DNA of 15,964 nucleotides from Acidobacteriaceae bacterium. Lineage in GTDB: Bacteria; Acidobacteriota; Terriglobia; Terriglobales; SbA1. Location of the stretch: contig PLEA01000487.1 of assembly GCA_003136335.1 (NCBI GenBank), positions 1 to 15,964 on the forward strand, written 5' to 3'. The position numbers were made by a program, and so were the translations under genes. Of the stretch, positions 13,612 through 15,964 are shown piece after piece (within the stretch, counting starts at the first letter, position 1; every line of letters begins with the position of its first letter). The notes below the pieces were generated by a model, which saw only the letters and a program-made list of their open reading frames with translations, had not been told where the DNA came from and did no database searches.

Positions 13612-13950
13612 CGGAGCCTCCAAGGGGCGAACTACAATTCCTAATCATACGCTATCGGATACCCTGGGGGAAGGTCAACCGACTTCGACCGTGGCATTTT
13701 ATAGCCTTTTCGCCGCCTGTCCACTCTTTTCTATCCCACCCCATCGAGTTCGGTGAATCCGGCCACGGCGAGTTGTGATTTCAGTCACTTCAATCCGATG
13801 CCACACTGCGGACCCGCTCGGTTACCTCGGTGATCTTACCTGCTGGTTCCTCGGCGGGCTATGTTTTCGAAGGGGTTCCTGAGAGCGTTTGCAGTCGCAT
13901 TCCCTCAATAAGCCGCCACCAGCAAGCCAATCCATGCGTTGGGGAGTCCG
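13612..13950. other. Divergent intergenic region between tatA and the TPR gene
   Basis: These 339 bp hold both ribosome-binding sites at the ends. On the tatA side, TATGAT (13644-13649, minus strand) is a good -10, but the nearest TTGAC-like -35 (13673-13678) is 23 bp away, too far. On the other side I see no convincing promoter. Loose repeats of GGTTCCTCGG occur around 13829-13880. I see no gene or RNA. Confidence 0.5.
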
Positions 13951-15435
13951 GTGAGAGTTAAGCATTTAATATTCCCTCTGCTGCTCAGCCTGACAGCTGC
14001 CGCTCAGTCCGCCGACAGTCAACCTCAGGTAATCCACGCCTCCGTCAGTCAATCGGTAGATACGACACAACTCGCCGCATGGCTGGCCGGAGGAGTTCCC
14101 AGCGGCCGGCTGGCCCGCCTGGTCGCGGAACGCGGGCTTGCCACTCTGCCGACGAATCAGGAACTTCGCCAGCTCGAGTCTGCGGGAGCCGGTAAGGATT
14201 TGATCCGCGTCCTCAGTTCGGGAAACGTTCAATCCGCTAAGGTGGGCCCTACCATTCCGGCAGCCCTGCTGAAAGCTGCCACCGAAGTCCGGCAGCAGCA
14301 TTTCCGCGAAGCCGAAGTCGATCTTCGCGAGGTTGTGGGTTCCGACGGGCAGAATTCCGCCCTGCACTTCGCTCTCGGTGTGATCTACCGGCAGCAAGAG
14401 AAATGGGACGAGGCATTCGACGAGCTTGAGCAGGCTACGCGAATCATGCCCGGTCTTCCTGAAAACCACGGCGCCCTCGCCTACCTTTTTTATCGCCTGG
14501 ACGACGGCCCGAACGCGATTGCCGAGGCCCGAACCGCCCTCAGCATCGATCCCCAGAACGCGGAGGCTTATCAATATCTGGGCCTTGGGCTTTACTCCAA
14601 TGGTCAGAATCAGGCCGCGGTCCATGCCTATGCCGAGTCGCTGGCCCGCGATCGAGACAACGCTGACACCTATTACGATATGGGGATTGCCCTGCACGCG
14701 GACAAGAATCTGCCCCGTGCCATCGCTCTCTATGAGCAGGCCATCCGGCTCAGACCGGCGTTTTGGGAGGCTCATTCGAACCTGGGACTGATCTTGCACG
14801 AACAGGGGAACCTCAATCAGGCGGTAGCCGAATATCGCGAGGCCAAGCGGATCGCTCCAGGCGAACCCTCCATTCGCAACAATCTGGGCAATACCTATTG
14901 CGATCAGGGAGACTACGACCTGGCCATTGAGGAACTGCACGCGCTCTACAGCCAGCATCCGGAATGGCAGCAAGGGCACGCGTGTCTGGCCAGCGCCTAC
15001 CTGGCGAAGAAGAACTACGACGCCGCGGTGGAAGAGCTGCGGCTGGCTCTGCAACAGAATCCGACAGGGTCCAATGAGCACCGCATCCTTGGCCAGGCCC
15101 TGATGCTCGATAACAAACTGGACGAGGCCTTGCGTGAACTGCGGCTGGCGGTTTCTTTCGATCCCGATTCTGAGTTTGCGCATCACCTGCTGGGCACGGT
15201 CCTGTTTCAGCAGCAACAACTGAATGCGGCCGAGAAAGAATTCCGCGAGGCGCTTCGTCTGAAGCCTACGGCGGACAATCACTTCTCGCTGGCGGCCTGT
15301 CTGATGAGTATGGACCGCAACGAAGAAGCGTTGTCGGAGCTGGAATTGGCTTCGCGTCTTGATCCCGAGCGCACGCTTTACCGCGCCCGTCGCGAAGAAC
15401 TTCTCAAGCTGATGAAGGAAACGAACTCGCGCTAA
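13951..15435 (+). CDS. Secreted TPR-repeat protein
   Basis: GTG 13951 has GGGGAG at 13941-13946 and begins a signal peptide (MRVKHLIFPLLLSLTAAAQS), giving 494 residues; the TTG at 13939 overlaps the ribosome-binding site. Residues about 38-92 form a small helical module (LAAWLAGGVPSGRLARLVAERG, then LRQLESAGAGKDLIRVL) that I recall from other acidobacterial exported proteins but cannot name. Residues about 105-485 are some ten consecutive TPRs (for example AEAYQYLGLGLYSNGQNQAA, AHSNLGLILHEQGNLNQAV, NNLGNTYCDQGDYDLAIEEL), a superhelical protein-binding scaffold. It ends in a basic tail. Probably periplasmic or envelope-attached. The zinc-ribbon gene follows after 43 bp on the same strand, likely one operon. 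Confidence 0.9.
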   Translation: MRVKHLIFPLLLSLTAAAQSADSQPQVIHASVSQSVDTTQLAAWLAGGVPSGRLARLVAERGLATLPTNQELRQLESAGAGKDLIRVLSSGNVQSAKVGPTIPAALLKAATEVRQQHFREAEVDLREVVGSDGQNSALHFALGVIYRQQEKWDEAFDELEQATRIMPGLPENHGALAYLFYRLDDGPNAIAEARTALSIDPQNAEAYQYLGLGLYSNGQNQAAVHAYAESLARDRDNADTYYDMGIALHADKNLPRAIALYEQAIRLRPAFWEAHSNLGLILHEQGNLNQAVAEYREAKRIAPGEPSIRNNLGNTYCDQGDYDLAIEELHALYSQHPEWQQGHACLASAYLAKKNYDAAVEELRLALQQNPTGSNEHRILGQALMLDNKLDEALRELRLAVSFDPDSEFAHHLLGTVLFQQQQLNAAEKEFREALRLKPTADNHFSLAACLMSMDRNEEALSELELASRLDPERTLYRARREELLKLMKETNSR

Positions 15436-15478
15436 CGAGTCGTGCATGGACGGAAAAGACTAAGAGTGGAGAGTTGCG

Positions 15479-15964
15479 ATGGCGACGAATGGAACCCGAT
15501 CTCAGCAAGCAACAGGAAACGCCGCAGTACATGCGGCTCTGGCAAAGGAAACCAGTGCAGGCCGCATGGATTCGTCCGCATCTGGCCTGGATGCCGCCCG
15601 AAAGATCTCGGGATACGGTTTACCGTGCGCGAAATGCCATCTCTACTATCCTGCCGATCTGGATGTTTGCCCCACCTGCAAGCACAATGAGCGCGTTTCG
15701 CCAGTTGTGGCCAAAGTGCCGCCCAAAGTTGCACAGGCGGCCGGCGAGCCGATTCCTGATACTTCCGTCGTCGAACAGGAGCGCGAGGAATTTCTTCGTC
15801 AATTCAAGTCGCAGCTTTTGGAGGCGCACGCCGGAGTGGCCAATGCTGCTGAATCTGTCTGCAAGTTTGAGGAGCACCATTCTGGCGACTCAGCCCCTGC
15901 TGAAATCTGCCAGGCTTGCTATGAGCGCCTGCAGGAGCGGATGGATATTTTCGAAGCCACTCTG
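15479..15964 (+). CDS. Zinc-ribbon protein of unknown function (partial, 3' end off right edge)
   Basis: ATG 15479 has GGAG at 15468-15471 (7-nt spacing). The 162 codons in view stay open to the edge. A low-complexity polar N-terminus (about 45 residues) is followed by a zinc ribbon, CAKCHLYYPADLDVCPTCKH, with Cys 50, 53, 64 and 67. A charged linker rich in Pro, Val, Glu and Gln leads to a second Cys/His cluster: C128, H133, H134, C144 and C147 in EICQACYERLQERMDIFEATL, which may be another zinc site. No signal peptide is seen, so it is probably cytoplasmic or membrane-anchored further on. I do not recognise the family. It follows the TPR gene by 43 bp. Confidence 0.75.
   Translation, partial: MATNGTRSQQATGNAAVHAALAKETSAGRMDSSASGLDAARKISGYGLPCAKCHLYYPADLDVCPTCKHNERVSPVVAKVPPKVAQAAGEPIPDTSVVEQEREEFLRQFKSQLLEAHAGVANAAESVCKFEEHHSGDSAPAEICQACYERLQERMDIFEATL

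Noticed and set aside
13644..13678. tatA promoter built from TTGACC and TATGAT
   Set aside because: The spacer is 23 bp, too long for a sigma-70 promoter; only the -10 element is a reasonable match.
13966..15447. Minus-strand open frame of 493 codons covering the TPR gene
   Set aside because: It is the antisense of a clear TPR protein with a signal peptide and ribosome-binding site; the length comes from codon bias.

Overview
The window reads as a stretch of chromosome from a member of the Acidobacteriota, most likely class Terriglobia (Koribacter/Sulfotelmatobacter-like). This is inferred, not proven. The grounds are moderately high GC, secreted DUF2911, M13-peptidase, DUF481 and TPR proteins, an ImuA/ImuB mutagenesis pair, and unusual short-word palindromic repeats at many gene junctions. 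There are no tRNA or rRNA genes, no CRISPR array, no phage genes and no intact insertion sequence. Most of the window is ordinary core or housekeeping DNA.

Layout. 1-2069 (minus): imuA followed by the 5' part of imuB, which runs off the left edge. This is the SOS-type translesion 'mutasome' pair; a dnaE2 gene would be expected further left. It has a recognisable promoter and a direct-repeat candidate operator near 2121-2174. 2389-3465 (plus): secreted DUF2911 protein with C-terminal TPRs. It converges on a secreted M13 zinc metallopeptidase (3582-5741, minus) across a strong bidirectional terminator. 5934-6089 (plus): a small, highly charged ORF. 6183-8942 (minus): phosphoenolpyruvate carboxylase. 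9058-9795 (minus): PhoU-domain protein. 9960-11973 (plus): DinB-family metalloprotein, ICMT-like membrane methyltransferase and a secreted Kelch protein. 11974-12190: repeat-rich convergent junction with a 131-bp MITE-like element. 12191-13611 (minus): tatA followed by a DUF481 outer-membrane protein. 13951-15964 (plus): secreted TPR protein followed by a partial zinc-ribbon protein.

How it fits together. The clearest functional unit is imuA-imuB (DNA damage tolerance). ppc (oxaloacetate replenishment), phoU (phosphate signalling) and tatA (folded-protein export) are solitary housekeeping genes without their usual partners nearby. Many of the others encode exported proteins of the cell envelope.

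The most distinctive feature is the set of short repeats and palindromes at gene boundaries. Each junction uses a different word: a heptamer array inside imuB, an octamer array between imuA and imuB, a 15-bp inverted repeat at the ppc end, and a 21-bp duplication that supplies the phoU stop codon. Others are a hairpin touching the dinB ribosome-binding site, a MITE-like element after the Kelch gene, and a hairpin across the tatA stop codon. The heptamer array in imuB is the one I would follow up first, because its unit length is not a multiple of three and it lies in an open reading frame.
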